Assembly: GCF_026242045.1 (NCBI RefSeq)
Contig: NZ_JAPJDO010000027.1
Span: 21,682-85,681, forward strand
Source of the DNA: Mycobacterium pinniadriaticum
Lineage (GTDB): Bacteria; Actinomycetota; Actinomycetes; Mycobacteriales; Mycobacteriaceae
DNA: 64,000 nucleotides
Reading direction: 5' to 3'
Within the stretch, counting starts at the first letter, position 1. The number at the start of each line of letters is the position of its first letter. Below the pieces are notes generated by a model. That model saw only the letters and a list, made by a program, of their open reading frames with translations, ran no database searches and was not told the origin of the DNA. The translations under genes were made by a program, and so were the position numbers. Of the stretch, positions 1 to 9,246 are shown one piece after another.

Positions 1-110
1 GGTCGCTTCGCTCCTGCCCGCCGCTGGAGCTGATCCCCGGGTCGCTTCGCTCCTGCCCGCCGCTGGAGCTGATCCCCGGGTCGCTTCGCTCCTGCCCGCC
101 GCTAGAGCTG
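1..110. repeat. 39-bp tandem repeat, nearly three copies
   Basis: Copies start at 1, 40 and 79 with an exact 39-base period. The first two are identical over the visible part; the third diverges at its end, where it supplies the asnB stop codon. The core, GATCCCCGGGTCGCTTCGCT followed by CCTGCCCGCC, recurs once inside asnB (2007-2036) and, with one base changed, three times inside mptA (31251-31357). The array may extend left of the window. I do not recognise it as an insertion-sequence end or a CRISPR repeat, because there are no variable spacers. Confidence 0.9.
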
Positions 111-2069
111 CACCGGGTAGTGCGGCTCGCTGATCGTCGGCACCACGCTGCGCTCGACGAAAATGGCGTGCCACAGCATGAAGATCAGCACCGTCCACAG
201 CCGGCGGCTGTGATCGCCGTCCCCGGCGCGGTGCGCATCGAGCATGTCGCGCACGGCGGCCACGTCGACGAGATGACCGGCCTGGGAAGCGTCGATCATC
301 CCGTACGCCCAGTCCATCAGCTCGCCTGAGCGCAGCCAGTGCCGGATCGGCACCGGGAAGCCCAGTTTTGCCCGGTTCAGCACGTGCGGCGGCACAATCG
401 GCTCCAGCGCTCGGCGCAGCGCGTACTTGGTGGTCGTGCGGGTGATCTTCTGGGCGAACGGCAGCCGGGAGGCCACCGCGAACACCTCGGGATCCAGGAA
501 CGGGACCCGCAACTCCAGCGAATTGGCCATCGTCATCTTGTCGGCTTTGACCAGGATGTCGCCGCGCAGCCAGGTGAACAGATCGATGTGCTGCATCCGG
601 GCGACCGGATCCCAACCGGCCGACTCGGCGTAGATTCCGGCGGTGACGTCCGTATGTGTCCAGGCGGGATCGAACGCCGGCAGCACCGCGCGTAGCTGCT
701 CGTCGGAGAAGCTGCGGGCGTTGCCGTAGTAGCGCTCCTGGAGGGTCAGCGAGCCCCGATGCAGCAGGCCCTTACCGCGCATCCCCTCCGGCAAGGGCCG
801 CGACGCCCGGCCCAGCGACTTGCGGACCGGTCCGGGAAGGTAGTCGAAAGGCTTCAGCGACAAGGGTTCCCGGTAGATCGTGTATCCGCCGAACAGTTCG
901 TCGGCACCCTCGCCGCTCAACACGACCTTCACGTGCTTGCGGGCCTCGCGGGCGATGAAGAACAACGGGACCAGCGCCGGATCGGCCACCGGCTCGTCGA
1001 GGTACCAGACGATTTCGGGCAGGGCGGCCACGAACTCGGATTGGCTGACCACCTTGGTCACGTGCCGGGCGCCGATCGCCTCGGCCGACGCGACGGCCAC
1101 GTCGACCTCGGAGAAGCCTTCCCGCTCGAACCCGGTGGTGAAGGTGATCAGCCGCGGATTGTGCCGGATGGCCAGCGCGGCGATGGCGGTCGAATCGATC
1201 CCACCGGACAGGAACGCCCCGACCGTCACGTCGGCGCGCATGTGTTTGGCCACCGAGTCCTCCAGGACCGCGGTGATCTCGTCGTAGCGAGCCTGCTCAC
1301 CACCCGGGGTGAACCCGGTGGCGCTGAACTTCGGCCGGAAGTAACGGCTGACCTCCGGCTGTTCGCCGGGACGGATCACCGCATAGCTTCCCGATTCGAG
1401 CCGGCGGATGCCTCGGTGCAGTGTCTCGGGCTCGGGCACGTACTGCAGCACCGTGTAGTGCTGGACCGCGCGTTCGTCGATGCCCAGGTCGATCCCGATC
1501 TGTCCGGCCAGGTCGAGCAGGCACTTCTTCTCGCTGCCGACGGCGGTGCCCCCCGGCCCGGTGGCCATGAACAGCGGCTTGATCCCGAACGGGTCCCGGG
1601 CGCAGAACAGTTCCTGGCGCGCGGTGTCCCACAGCGCGAACGCGAACATGCCGCGCAGCCGGCCCAGCGCCTGGGTGCCCCAGTGGTGATACGCGGCCAC
1701 GATCGCCTCGCCGTCGCCATCGGTGGCGAAGGTCGCGCCGAATTCGGACTGCAGCGCCTCGCGCAACTCGAGGTAGTTGTAGATCTCGCCGTTGAAGACC
1801 AGCACGTAGCGGTCGGGCTGATCCGGCGGACCCCAGCGCAACGGCTGGTGGGAGTGGGCGATGTCAATGATGGACAGCCGGTTGAACCCCAGGACCGTCT
1901 GCTCGTCGTGCCAGGTACCGGGTTCGTCGGGGCCCCGATGACGCATCAGGTGTGATGCGCCGGCCACCGCGTCGACGATGTCAGCGGAAATGCTGGTTCC
2001 GCCACCGATCCCCGGGGCGCTTCGCTCCTGCCCGCCGGGGTCTGTAACCAGGGCCAGCAGTCCACACAC
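102..2069 (-). CDS. asnB: Asparagine synthetase (glutamine-hydrolysing) AsnB
   Basis: This enzyme makes asparagine from aspartate, glutamine and ATP in the cytosol. The GTG start at 2069 puts Cys at residue 2, the required N-terminal nucleophile of class II glutaminase domains (CGLL). An upstream in-frame start would bury that Cys. Visible motifs are RHRGPDE, FNGEIYNY and, for the synthetase domain, the PP-loop SGGIDST and SGEGADELFGGY. The predicted length of 655 residues fits actinobacterial AsnB. The gene is divergent from ctaC, as in M. tuberculosis (Rv2201/Rv2200c). Oddity: residues about 12-21 are encoded by one copy of the dispersed repeat, and the stop lies inside the tandem repeat at 1-110. 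Confidence 0.95.
   Translation of the reverse strand: MCGLLALVTDPGGQERSAPGIGGGTSISADIVDAVAGASHLMRHRGPDEPGTWHDEQTVLGFNRLSIIDIAHSHQPLRWGPPDQPDRYVLVFNGEIYNYLELREALQSEFGATFATDGDGEAIVAAYHHWGTQALGRLRGMFAFALWDTARQELFCARDPFGIKPLFMATGPGGTAVGSEKKCLLDLAGQIGIDLGIDERAVQHYTVLQYVPEPETLHRGIRRLESGSYAVIRPGEQPEVSRYFRPKFSATGFTPGGEQARYDEITAVLEDSVAKHMRADVTVGAFLSGGIDSTAIAALAIRHNPRLITFTTGFEREGFSEVDVAVASAEAIGARHVTKVVSQSEFVAALPEIVWYLDEPVADPALVPLFFIAREARKHVKVVLSGEGADELFGGYTIYREPLSLKPFDYLPGPVRKSLGRASRPLPEGMRGKGLLHRGSLTLQERYYGNARSFSDEQLRAVLPAFDPAWTHTDVTAGIYAESAGWDPVARMQHIDLFTWLRGDILVKADKMTMANSLELRVPFLDPEVFAVASRLPFAQKITRTTTKYALRRALEPIVPPHVLNRAKLGFPVPIRHWLRSGELMDWAYGMIDASQAGHLVDVAAVRDMLDAHRAGDGDHSRRLWTVLIFMLWHAIFVERSVVPTISEPHYPVQL
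2007..2036. repeat. Single copy of dispersed 30-bp element inside asnB
   Basis: The bases match the core of the 1-110 repeat with one substitution. The copy is read through in asnB as GGQERSAPGI, in the variable stretch between the catalytic Cys region and the conserved SHLMRHRGPDE block. The reading frame relative to the element differs from that used in mptA (31251-31357). Confidence 0.85.
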
Positions 2070-2260
2070 CGGGCCTAGTATGCCGCAACCGCACAGCGCC
2101 GCCGAACGACGCAGCGCCGACTCGACCACGGAATTGGAGGTGTGTCGGGCTGGCTTCTCAGGTGTGGTCTACGCTGCGTAGTATTCGATTCGCGAAAAGT
2201 TCCCGCGATGAGAAAAATGCGGTGTGGGCCGAGCAGTTCGGTGAAACAGGAGGCGCCAAC

Positions 2261-3304
2261 GTGAAGACCCGCGGTTCCCGGTTCCGGGTGCTGGCGCTAG
2301 CCGTTACTTTCGGTGCGCTGGCGCTGACCCTCAGCGGGTGCAGCTGGCAGGAAGTGTTCGGTCTGGGCTGGCCCAAGGGCATCACCCCGGAGGCGCACAC
2401 CAACCGCGAGTTGTGGGTGTGGTCGGTCATCGCCGCCTTGGTCGTCGGCGTCATCGTGTGGGGCCTGACTTTCTGGACGGCGACATTCCACCGTAAGAAG
2501 AAGGGTGCCCCCGCTGACGAGGAGCTGCCCCGCCAGTTCGGCTACAACATGCCGCTGGAGTTGGTGCTCACGGTCATCCCGTTCCTGATCATCTCGGTGC
2601 TGTTCTACTTCACCGTCGTCGTGCAGGAGAAGATGATGCACCGGGATCCGAATCCCGAGGTCGTCATCGACGTCACGGCGTTCCAGTGGAACTGGAAGTT
2701 CGGCTATCAGAAGGTCGATTTCGCCGACGGCACCTTCGAGTACGAGGGCGCGGACCCGGCGCGCAAGGCCGCGATGGTCTCCAAGCCCGAGGGCGTCGAC
2801 GCCCACGGCGAGGAGCGGGTGGGCGTGGTGCGCGGCCTGAACCCCGAGGATCGCACCTACCTGAACTTCGACAAGATCGAGACGCTGGGCACCAGTAACG
2901 AGATCCCGGTCCTGGTCTTACCGGTGGGCAAGCGGATCGAGTTCGAGGTCGCCTCCGCCGACGTCATCCACTCGTTCTGGGTGCCCGAATTCCTGTTCAA
3001 GCGCGACGTCTTCCCGAACCCGGAAGCCAACCACACCGAGAACAAGTTCCAGGTCGCCGAGATCACCGAGACCGGCGCGTTCGTCGGGCGGTGCGCCGAG
3101 ATGTGCGGCACCTATCACTCGATGATGAACTTCGAGGTCCGCGTGGTCTCGGCCAACGACTTCAAGGCCTACCTGCAGCAGCGGATGGCCGGTAAGACCA
3201 ACGCCGAGGCGCTGCAGTCGATCAACCAGTCACCGGTGGCCATCACCACCCACCCGTTCGACACCCGTCGGGGCCAGCAAGTGATCCCACAGGCGAGCAA
3301 GTAG
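2261..3304 (+). CDS. ctaC: Cytochrome c oxidase subunit II, CtaC
   Basis: This is the CuA-bearing subunit of the aa3 oxidase, which receives electrons from the QcrC cytochrome c domains in the bcc-aa3 supercomplex. The GTG at 2261 follows a strong ribosome site (ACAGGAGG, 2246-2253). The 347-residue product has a lipoprotein signal with the lipidation Cys near residue 27 (LSGC), two transmembrane helices (about 48-70 and 95-118) and a periplasmic cupredoxin domain. The CuA ligand motif CAEMCGTYHSMM spans residues 278-289. An in-frame ATG-like extension upstream lacks a signal peptide and was rejected. ctaF follows after 10 bases. Homologue of Rv2200c. Confidence 0.97.
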   Translation: MKTRGSRFRVLALAVTFGALALTLSGCSWQEVFGLGWPKGITPEAHTNRELWVWSVIAALVVGVIVWGLTFWTATFHRKKKGAPADEELPRQFGYNMPLELVLTVIPFLIISVLFYFTVVVQEKMMHRDPNPEVVIDVTAFQWNWKFGYQKVDFADGTFEYEGADPARKAAMVSKPEGVDAHGEERVGVVRGLNPEDRTYLNFDKIETLGTSNEIPVLVLPVGKRIEFEVASADVIHSFWVPEFLFKRDVFPNPEANHTENKFQVAEITETGAFVGRCAEMCGTYHSMMNFEVRVVSANDFKAYLQQRMAGKTNAEALQSINQSPVAITTHPFDTRRGQQVIPQASK

Positions 3305-3314
3305 GGGACGAGCA

Positions 3315-3734
3315 ATGCACATTGAAGCCAGGCTCTTCGAAATCCTGACCGCCTTCTTCGTCCTTGCCGCGATTGTCTACGGGACGCTGAGCGCGGTGTT
3401 CCAGTACGGCGGTATCGAGTGGGCCGGGACCACGGCACTGGTGCTCACCGCCGGTCTGTCGCTGATCATCGGCACCTTCTTCCGGTTCGTGGCACGTCGT
3501 CTCGACACCCGACCCGAGGACTACGAGGAGGCTGAAATCAGCGACGGCGCAGGGGAGTTGGGCTTCTTTGCGCCGCACAGCTGGTGGCCCATCCTGATCG
3601 CGCTGTCCTTCTCGACCGCGGCCGTCGGCGCCGCGCTGTGGCTGCCCTGGCTGATCGTGGCCGGTGTGGTCTTCGTGCTGGCGGCGGTCGCCGGACTGGT
3701 GTTCGAGTACTACATCGGCCCCGAGAAGCACTGA
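3315..3734 (+). CDS. ctaF: Cytochrome c oxidase polypeptide 4, CtaF
   Basis: A 139-residue membrane protein with two N-terminal helices (about 7-28 and 36-57), a short cytosolic linker rich in acidic residues (RPEDYEEAE) and two more helices near the C-terminus. This matches the actinobacterial subunit IV of the aa3 oxidase (Rv2199c), a small structural subunit specific to this lineage. The ATG at 3315 follows GGGGACGAG. It lies immediately behind ctaC and is probably co-transcribed with it. Confidence 0.95.
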   Translation: MHIEARLFEILTAFFVLAAIVYGTLSAVFQYGGIEWAGTTALVLTAGLSLIIGTFFRFVARRLDTRPEDYEEAEISDGAGELGFFAPHSWWPILIALSFSTAAVGAALWLPWLIVAGVVFVLAAVAGLVFEYYIGPEKH

Positions 3735-3908
3735 GCCCGCGGCGAAGGTCACAATCGAGACATCACTTGGCGCCAACGGTGTGCTGCGGCCTACCGGGCC
3801 AGCCCGGTTGGGTAGGGTCTTGCCAGGGCAACGGGAGCCGTCGGCACGCTGCGTGCCAGTCCTCGGCCCGCGTGCCGCGGTGATGTAGTCGAAAGAGGAC
3901 AGGCGAGC

Positions 3909-4724
3909 ATGAGCGGGCCGAATCCGCCGGATGAGGAGTCGGGCGATCGGGGGGAGACCCCCACCGGTACGGGTTTTCAGGCCTACTCCGCGCCGGAGGC
4001 CGAGCAGTACACCGCGGGCCCGTTCGTCGCACCCGATCCGGGGCTGTACGACTACGACAGCTATGACGCCGGCACCGAGTTCATCGACGAGGCGCAACCC
4101 CCGAAGTGGCCGTGGGTCGTCGGGGTCACCGCGATCGTCGCCGCCATTGCGCTGGTGGTGTCGGTGTCGCTGCTGGTGACCAGTACCGATACCAACAATC
4201 TGGCGACTCCGGCGACGACGACGACCGTCAAGCCTCCGCCGGTGCAGGACGAGATCACCACCACTGTGGCGCCGCCGCCACCCCCGCCGCCGACCAGCGA
4301 GGAGCCGCCGCCCCCGCCGCCGCCCACCGAGACGGTGACGGTGACGACGGAGCCGCCGCCTCCGCCGCCCCCGCCGGCAACGACGGAGGCTCCACCACCG
4401 GTGACCACCACGACGCCCCCGCCGCCCCCGACCACCCCGACGACGCCGGCCGGTCCGCGTCAGGTGACGTATTCGGTCACCGGGACCAAGGCTCCCGGTG
4501 ACATCATCTCGGTGACCTACGTCGATGCGTCGGGCCGTCAGCGTACACAGCGGAATGTCTACATTCCGTGGTCGCTGACGGTGACGCCGATCTCCCAGTC
4601 CGATGTCGGCTCGGTACAGGCGTCGAGCCTGTTCCTGGTCAGCAAGTTGAATTGTTCGATCACTACCAGCGACGGAGTTGTGTTGTCGTCCAATCAGAAC
4701 AACGCCGCGCAGACTAGTTGCTGA
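3909..4724 (+). CDS. mmpS3: MmpS3-like membrane protein with proline-rich linker
   Basis: The 271-residue product has an acidic N-terminal cytosolic tail and one transmembrane helix (about 64-87). A periplasmic Pro/Thr-rich linker with several runs of six to eight prolines follows (about 100-178). The C-terminal MmpS domain (about 180-271) ends in two cysteines that could pair. MmpS proteins normally partner MmpL lipid transporters, but MmpS3 stands alone in mycobacteria, as it does here. The position behind ctaC-ctaF equals that of Rv2198c. The ATG at 3909 has AGAGGACAGG upstream. The length is close to that of the M. tuberculosis protein. Confidence 0.93.
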   Translation: MSGPNPPDEESGDRGETPTGTGFQAYSAPEAEQYTAGPFVAPDPGLYDYDSYDAGTEFIDEAQPPKWPWVVGVTAIVAAIALVVSVSLLVTSTDTNNLATPATTTTVKPPPVQDEITTTVAPPPPPPPTSEEPPPPPPPTETVTVTTEPPPPPPPPATTEAPPPVTTTTPPPPPTTPTTPAGPRQVTYSVTGTKAPGDIISVTYVDASGRQRTQRNVYIPWSLTVTPISQSDVGSVQASSLFLVSKLNCSITTSDGVVLSSNQNNAAQTSC

Positions 4725-5446
4725 TGGCGCGCGAAACGGAGCTCCCGCTGGCCGGGGAGACAGATGACGACCGGCGATCACCGGAGACGGTGGACCGTCT
4801 GCTGGTCGGTGTGTGCGGTGCGATCTGGCTGGTGCTACTGGCCGTAACGGTTATCGCGATCGTCGCGTTGGTCGACATGAGCCGTGGCCGCACCGTGGGC
4901 GGCGACGGGCCGCACACCCCCTGGCTGCTCTACAGCATCATCATCGTGTCGGCGCTGATCATCGTCGGCGCGATTCCGCTGTTGATCCGCGCCCGGCGCA
5001 CCGCGCTGGCCGACGCCCGGGTGACGACCTCGGAGGCGGCCAAGCCGCCGGGCCCACAACGCCCCGCCGGGGCCCCGGTGGCCCCTGTCCGCGGGACGGA
5101 GCCGCCGACTGAGAAGCTGAAGGTGTTCGGCGCGACGGTGGACCCGTACGAGCGGTATCAGCCCGATTTCGCGCAGTCCTCGGCGTCGCGCCGAGCCGAT
5201 CCGCTGATTCCGGCCACCGAACTGGACCGGCTCTGGCTGCGTGCGACGGTCATGCTGGCCGGTGCGATCGGCTTAGCGCTGGTCGGGGTGTCGACCGCAA
5301 CCTACCTGCTGGCGGTGGGTAGCGACACCCCGGCCTGGGTGGCGCTCGGGCTGGCCGCCATCATCACCGTCGCGATGCCGGCGATCCCGGTGACCTACCT
5401 GCGCCAGTTGCACGGTGCGGTAGAGGAGAGCGTGCCGGCCGACTAG
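4724..5446 (+). CDS. Conserved four-helix membrane protein (Rv2197c-like)
   Basis: A 240-residue protein with two helix pairs (about 26-50 and 66-88, then about 172-194 and 202-222). A Pro/Ala-rich loop with the conserved-looking segment KVFGATVDPYERYQPDF separates them. The ATG at 4724 overlaps the mmpS3 stop (TGATG), so translation is probably coupled. Position and architecture match Rv2197c. Its function is not established; adjacency to the respiratory genes hints at a link to the supercomplex or envelope, but that is inference. A strong terminator follows. Confidence 0.85.
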   Translation: MARETELPLAGETDDDRRSPETVDRLLVGVCGAIWLVLLAVTVIAIVALVDMSRGRTVGGDGPHTPWLLYSIIIVSALIIVGAIPLLIRARRTALADARVTTSEAAKPPGPQRPAGAPVAPVRGTEPPTEKLKVFGATVDPYERYQPDFAQSSASRRADPLIPATELDRLWLRATVMLAGAIGLALVGVSTATYLLAVGSDTPAWVALGLAAIITVAMPAIPVTYLRQLHGAVEESVPAD

Positions 5447-5519
5447 ACGATCGATCCTGCGGTGAGAGCGCGACTGCCCGCTGGCAACACGATCGGTGCG
5501 CAGACTCGATTGCCGATAC

Positions 5520-5565
5520 ATACGAAAAGAACCCCGGGCCGCAAGGCCCGGGGTTCTTTTCGTAT
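5520..5565. terminator. Bidirectional intrinsic terminator
   Basis: A perfect 21-base-pair inverted repeat: ATACGAAAAGAACCCCGGGCC (5520-5540), loop GCAA, then its complement (5545-5565). The GC-rich inner stem is flanked by A and T runs on both sides. It therefore reads as a terminator in either direction and separates the converging Rv2197c-like gene and qcrB. Confidence 0.93.
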
Positions 5566-5571
5566 CACTGC

Positions 5572-7245
5572 CTAGTGCTGGCCGTTGCCACTTCCGTTGC
5601 CGTCGGTCTCGCCGTCCTGCCATTCGCGCAGTGCGGTGAGAGCACGGTGCTCGGAGGCATGGGCGGCCTCGTTGAGCGCGGCATCCTCGGATGCCGGGTC
5701 CGCTGTCAGGAAGCTGCCGTGGCCGGGCTTGCCGCCCGAACCCAGCTTGTTCATCCGTTTGGGCAACGCCGTCCCCTGGTATTCCAGCGGGATCGGGTGG
5801 CCATGGTCGTCGACCGGTCCGAGCGGCTGATGCAGCTCGATGTAGGCGCCGTGCGGCAACCGCTTGATGATGCCGGTCTCGATGCCGTGCTCGAGCACGT
5901 CGCGGTCGCTGCGCTGCAGGCCGACCGCCCACCGGTAGGTGATGAAGAACACCAGCGGCGGCAACACCACCGAGGCGATACGCCCGATCCACGTCGTCGC
6001 GTTCAGCGAGATGTGGAACTTCAGCGCGATGATGTCGTTCATCGCACTCAGCGTCCACACCATGTACAGCGCGATCGCCATCGCGCCGATCGCGGTGCGC
6101 GTCGGAGCGTCACGCGGACGCTGCAACAGGTTGTGGTGCGCGGTGTCCCCGGTGAACTTCTTCTCCAGGAACGGATAGGCGATCAGCAGGCCGAACACCA
6201 GGCCCATCACCATCGCGACCCAGAAGCCGACCGGCACGGTGTGGTGCCAGAAGTACAACTCCCACGGCGGGAAGATACGGGCCAGGCCCTCGGTCCACAT
6301 CATGTAGAAGTCGGGCTGGCTGCCGGCCGAGACGTGCGAGGGTTTGTAGGGGCCGAGCTGCCAGATCGGGTTGATCTGCAGCAGGCCGCCCATCAGACCG
6401 AGGAGGCCGGTCGTGATCGCGAAGAACGCACCCGACTTCACCGCAAACACCGGCATGACCCGCACGCCGACGACGTTCTTCTCGGTGCGCCCCGGGCCGG
6501 GGAACTGGGTGTGCTTCTGGAACCACACCATGCCCATGTGGAGACCGATGAGCGCCAGGATGATTCCGGGGATCAGCAGGATGTGCAGGGCGTACATGCG
6601 CGGGATGATGATCCCGACCGCGTTGCACTGGTAACCGAGGCCACCACAGGGGAAGTCACCGCCGAACAGCGCCCAGTGCATCCACGTTCCGATCAGCGGG
6701 ATGCCGAGCGTGATCGACGACAGCGCGGCGCGCAGCCCGATACCGGACAGCAGGTCATCGGGCAGCGAGTAGCCGAAGTAGCCCTCGAACATGGCCAGGA
6801 TCAGCAGCAGCGAGCCGATCACCCAGTTCGCCTCGCGGGGCCGGCGGAACGCACCGGTGAAGAAGATGCGCGCCAAGTGCACCATGATCGCCGCGGCGAA
6901 CAGCAGTGCGGCCCAGTGGTGGACCTGCCGCACGAACAGGCCGCCGCGGACCTCGAAGCTGATGTCGAGGGTGGAGGCATAGGCCTTCGACATCTCGATG
7001 CCGCGAAGCGGTTGGTAGACACCCTGATACGTCACTTCGGACATCGACGGGTCGAAGAACAGCGTCAGGTACACACCGGTGATCAGCAGGATGACGAAGC
7101 TGTACAGGGCGATCTCACCGAGCAGGAATGACCAGTGGGTAGGGAAGACCTTGTTCAGCTGACGCCGTACCGCCGCCGACGGGTGGTAGCGCGAGTCGAT
7201 TTCATCGCCCTGCTTGGCCAGGGCATCACCGATTTTCGGGCTCAT
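5572..7245 (-). CDS. qcrB: Cytochrome bc1 subunit b, QcrB
   Basis: This is the menaquinol-oxidising, dihaem membrane subunit of the bcc complex. The ATG at 7245 overlaps the qcrA stop (ATGA) and gives 557 residues starting MSPKIGD, the usual mycobacterial start. Visible family features are the haem-binding histidines in the first helical block (VRQVHHWAA, MVHLARIFF), the GYSLPDDLLSG segment, a Qo-site-region WHWALFGG-type loop, and a second conserved block (QKHTQFPGPG, PYKPSHVSAGSQPDFYMMW). The acidic C-terminal tail is typical of actinobacteria. It is the last gene of ctaE-qcrC-qcrA-qcrB. Homologue of Rv2196. Confidence 0.97.
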   Translation of the reverse strand: MSPKIGDALAKQGDEIDSRYHPSAAVRRQLNKVFPTHWSFLLGEIALYSFVILLITGVYLTLFFDPSMSEVTYQGVYQPLRGIEMSKAYASTLDISFEVRGGLFVRQVHHWAALLFAAAIMVHLARIFFTGAFRRPREANWVIGSLLLILAMFEGYFGYSLPDDLLSGIGLRAALSSITLGIPLIGTWMHWALFGGDFPCGGLGYQCNAVGIIIPRMYALHILLIPGIILALIGLHMGMVWFQKHTQFPGPGRTEKNVVGVRVMPVFAVKSGAFFAITTGLLGLMGGLLQINPIWQLGPYKPSHVSAGSQPDFYMMWTEGLARIFPPWELYFWHHTVPVGFWVAMVMGLVFGLLIAYPFLEKKFTGDTAHHNLLQRPRDAPTRTAIGAMAIALYMVWTLSAMNDIIALKFHISLNATTWIGRIASVVLPPLVFFITYRWAVGLQRSDRDVLEHGIETGIIKRLPHGAYIELHQPLGPVDDHGHPIPLEYQGTALPKRMNKLGSGGKPGHGSFLTADPASEDAALNEAAHASEHRALTALREWQDGETDGNGSGNGQH

Positions 7246-8399
7246 GATGTGCGCTCCCAGAATGCCGGTCCGACGGGTTCGATGAAGTCGCCGTTGGCGA
7301 CCAGATACCCGTCCTGGTCGATGGTGATAGGCAGCTGTGCAAGTGCGCGCGCCGCGGGCCCGAAGATCGGCTTGGCGAAATGCAGTGCGTCGAACTGCGA
7401 TTGGTGGCACGGGCACAGGATGCGGTAGGTCTGCTGCTCGTACAGCGAGGCCGGGCACCCGAGGTGCGAGCACACCTTGGTGTAGGCGAACAGGTCACCG
7501 AAGTTGAAGCTCTCCTGACCCTGTCGCTTGACCACCTTGGCCATGTCCACCGGCTTGATGCGGATCAGCATCACCGGGTTGCGCACGCCCATCGAGATGG
7601 CGCTGAGTCGATGGTGGCTCTCGACCGTGGTGCCGTCGCCGTCGGATTCCCGCCACGGGAACACCGTCAGCATGCCGCCCGCGTCGATGTCCTCCGGACG
7701 CACCTTGATCAACGGCGGGCCGTCCATCGCGCCGGTGGCACTGGCCAGGAAGATCGTCTCGCCCGTGTACCGGGGCGTCCAGCCTGACGTCCACAACACC
7801 GCCTTCTTGCCATCGGCGGTGGGAACCACGGGCTTCCACGGATTCTTGATCAAGCCGCCGATGAAGGCCACCAGGGTGCCCGCCCCGAAGGCGCCGAGCC
7901 CGATCCCCAGTGACATCCCGATCAACTTGCGGCGCTTGACCGTCGAGCCCTCGAGTGCGTCGGTGAGGTTGGCCGCCACGGTCTTGCGCTGGAGCTCCGG
8001 GCTGGCGCCGTCATGGCGCTCCTGGACCGAGATCTCCTCGGGAATGAACTTCTTCTGATAGAGCACCGCGCCGATGCCGATCGCCAGGATCGACAGCCCG
8101 AAGGTCAGCCCGTACAGCGGGGTGGCGAACTCGGCCAGCGAAAACGCGTTGCTGCCATCCCACTCCCACGGCCAGAACAGGAACACCAGCAGCAGTGCCA
8201 GGCCACTCAGGCCGCCGATCAGCAGCCAGATCGCGACCAGGCGCTCGGCCCGCTTCTCGGCCTTGGTGCCCTCAACCGGCCAGCGCGGCTCCTTGAGGAT
8301 GGTCTCGACCCCGTCGATCCTGCCCCCGAGTTCGACCAGTTCCTCCCGCGACATCGCCGCGAGCTGCTCGTCACTCGGCTGGTTCACTTCGTCACTCAT
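7242..8399 (-). CDS. qcrA: Rieske iron-sulfur subunit, QcrA
   Basis: The 2Fe-2S protein of the bcc complex, 385 residues. It has three predicted transmembrane helices (about 55-78, 98-118 and 165-190), where classical Rieske proteins have one; three is the actinobacterial pattern. The cluster-binding boxes are CSHLGCP and CPCHQSQFD. The ATG at 8399 overlaps the qcrC stop (ATGA), which favours it over an in-frame ATG six codons upstream. Homologue of Rv2195. Confidence 0.96.
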   Translation of the reverse strand: MSDEVNQPSDEQLAAMSREELVELGGRIDGVETILKEPRWPVEGTKAEKRAERLVAIWLLIGGLSGLALLLVFLFWPWEWDGSNAFSLAEFATPLYGLTFGLSILAIGIGAVLYQKKFIPEEISVQERHDGASPELQRKTVAANLTDALEGSTVKRRKLIGMSLGIGLGAFGAGTLVAFIGGLIKNPWKPVVPTADGKKAVLWTSGWTPRYTGETIFLASATGAMDGPPLIKVRPEDIDAGGMLTVFPWRESDGDGTTVESHHRLSAISMGVRNPVMLIRIKPVDMAKVVKRQGQESFNFGDLFAYTKVCSHLGCPASLYEQQTYRILCPCHQSQFDALHFAKPIFGPAARALAQLPITIDQDGYLVANGDFIEPVGPAFWERTS

Positions 8400-9232
8400 G
8401 AGCGCGCCCCAATCCACAGCGCCGCCGCGATGGCGGCCACCATGCCGACGATCCAGATCACCATGCCCTCCGAGGTCGGTCCGAACCCGCCAAGGCCGTA
8501 CCCACCGGGGTCGGGTGCGTGTGAGGCCAGCCGGACGTAGGCGACGATGTCCCGCTTCTCCTCCGGCGAGATCTCGCGGTCGGAGAACTTCGGCATGTTC
8601 TGCGGACCGCTCAGCATCGCGGTGTAGATCTGGGCCGGGGTGGCTTTGTCCAGCGGTGGCGCGTACTTGCCGGAGGACAGCGCGCCGCCCTTACCGGTGA
8701 AGTTGTGGCACGACGCGCAGTTGAGCCGGAAGAGGTCACTGCCGCGGGCGACGTTGTTGCCCAGCAGCGAGTGGTCGGCGACCTGGCCGTTGGCGTCGCG
8801 CGGGACCAGCGGTCCGCCGCCGTTGGCCTGGACGTAGGCGCCCAGCGCATCGATCTGGGCCTCGTCGAAGATGGGTTTCTTCTGCGGGGCCTGGGCGCTC
8901 TGGCTCATCGCCGGCATACGCCCGGTGGAGACCTGGAAGTACACCGCGGCCTCACCGACGCCGACCAGGCTGGGGCCGCGGCCCTGCACACCCTGCAGAT
9001 TGGCACCGTGGCAGGTGACGCACGAGGTCTCGAACAACTCCTTGCCGGTACGCAACAGCGCCGACTGCGATTCGTCGGCCACCGCGACCTGCGGAGTGGG
9101 CGTCAGCGTGGCGGCGAGGCCGCCGGCGACACCGAGGCCAACCACCAGCAACACCGCGCCCGTCAGGCGGCGACGAAGTCGGCGACGCGACTTGTCGCTC
9201 ATCGGAGCCACCCGCGCCGATCTCTTGAGCAT
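8396..9232 (-). CDS. qcrC: Dihaem cytochrome c subunit, QcrC
   Basis: A 278-residue membrane-anchored cytochrome cc with two haem c motifs, CVTCH and CASCH, each followed by a distal Met-containing segment (TGRMPAM and NMPKF). Two haem domains in one subunit let actinobacteria pass electrons to CtaC without soluble cytochrome c. There is an N-terminal helix after a basic stretch (RRRLRRR) and a C-terminal anchor (GMVIWIVGMVAAIAAALWIG). The start at 9232 is preceded by AGAAGGGG; another ATG at 9247 overlaps the ctaE stop and is the main alternative. Homologue of Rv2194. Confidence 0.96.
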   Translation of the reverse strand: MLKRSARVAPMSDKSRRRLRRRLTGAVLLVVGLGVAGGLAATLTPTPQVAVADESQSALLRTGKELFETSCVTCHGANLQGVQGRGPSLVGVGEAAVYFQVSTGRMPAMSQSAQAPQKKPIFDEAQIDALGAYVQANGGGPLVPRDANGQVADHSLLGNNVARGSDLFRLNCASCHNFTGKGGALSSGKYAPPLDKATPAQIYTAMLSGPQNMPKFSDREISPEEKRDIVAYVRLASHAPDPGGYGLGGFGPTSEGMVIWIVGMVAAIAAALWIGARS

Positions 9233-9246
9233 CGAACCCCTTCTCA

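Noticed and set aside
1..110. Tandem repeats considered as a CRISPR array
   Set aside because: The copies abut with identical sequence throughout the period and no unique spacers; no cas genes are in the window.
2070..2129. Longer asnB start at 2129
   Set aside because: It would place 20 residues before the N-terminal Cys nucleophile, which must be exposed after Met removal for glutaminase activity.
3243..4781. A 512-codon minus-strand frame opposite ctaF and mmpS3
   Set aside because: Arg/Gly-rich low complexity mirroring the Pro/Thr codons of mmpS3; no motifs and no promoter.
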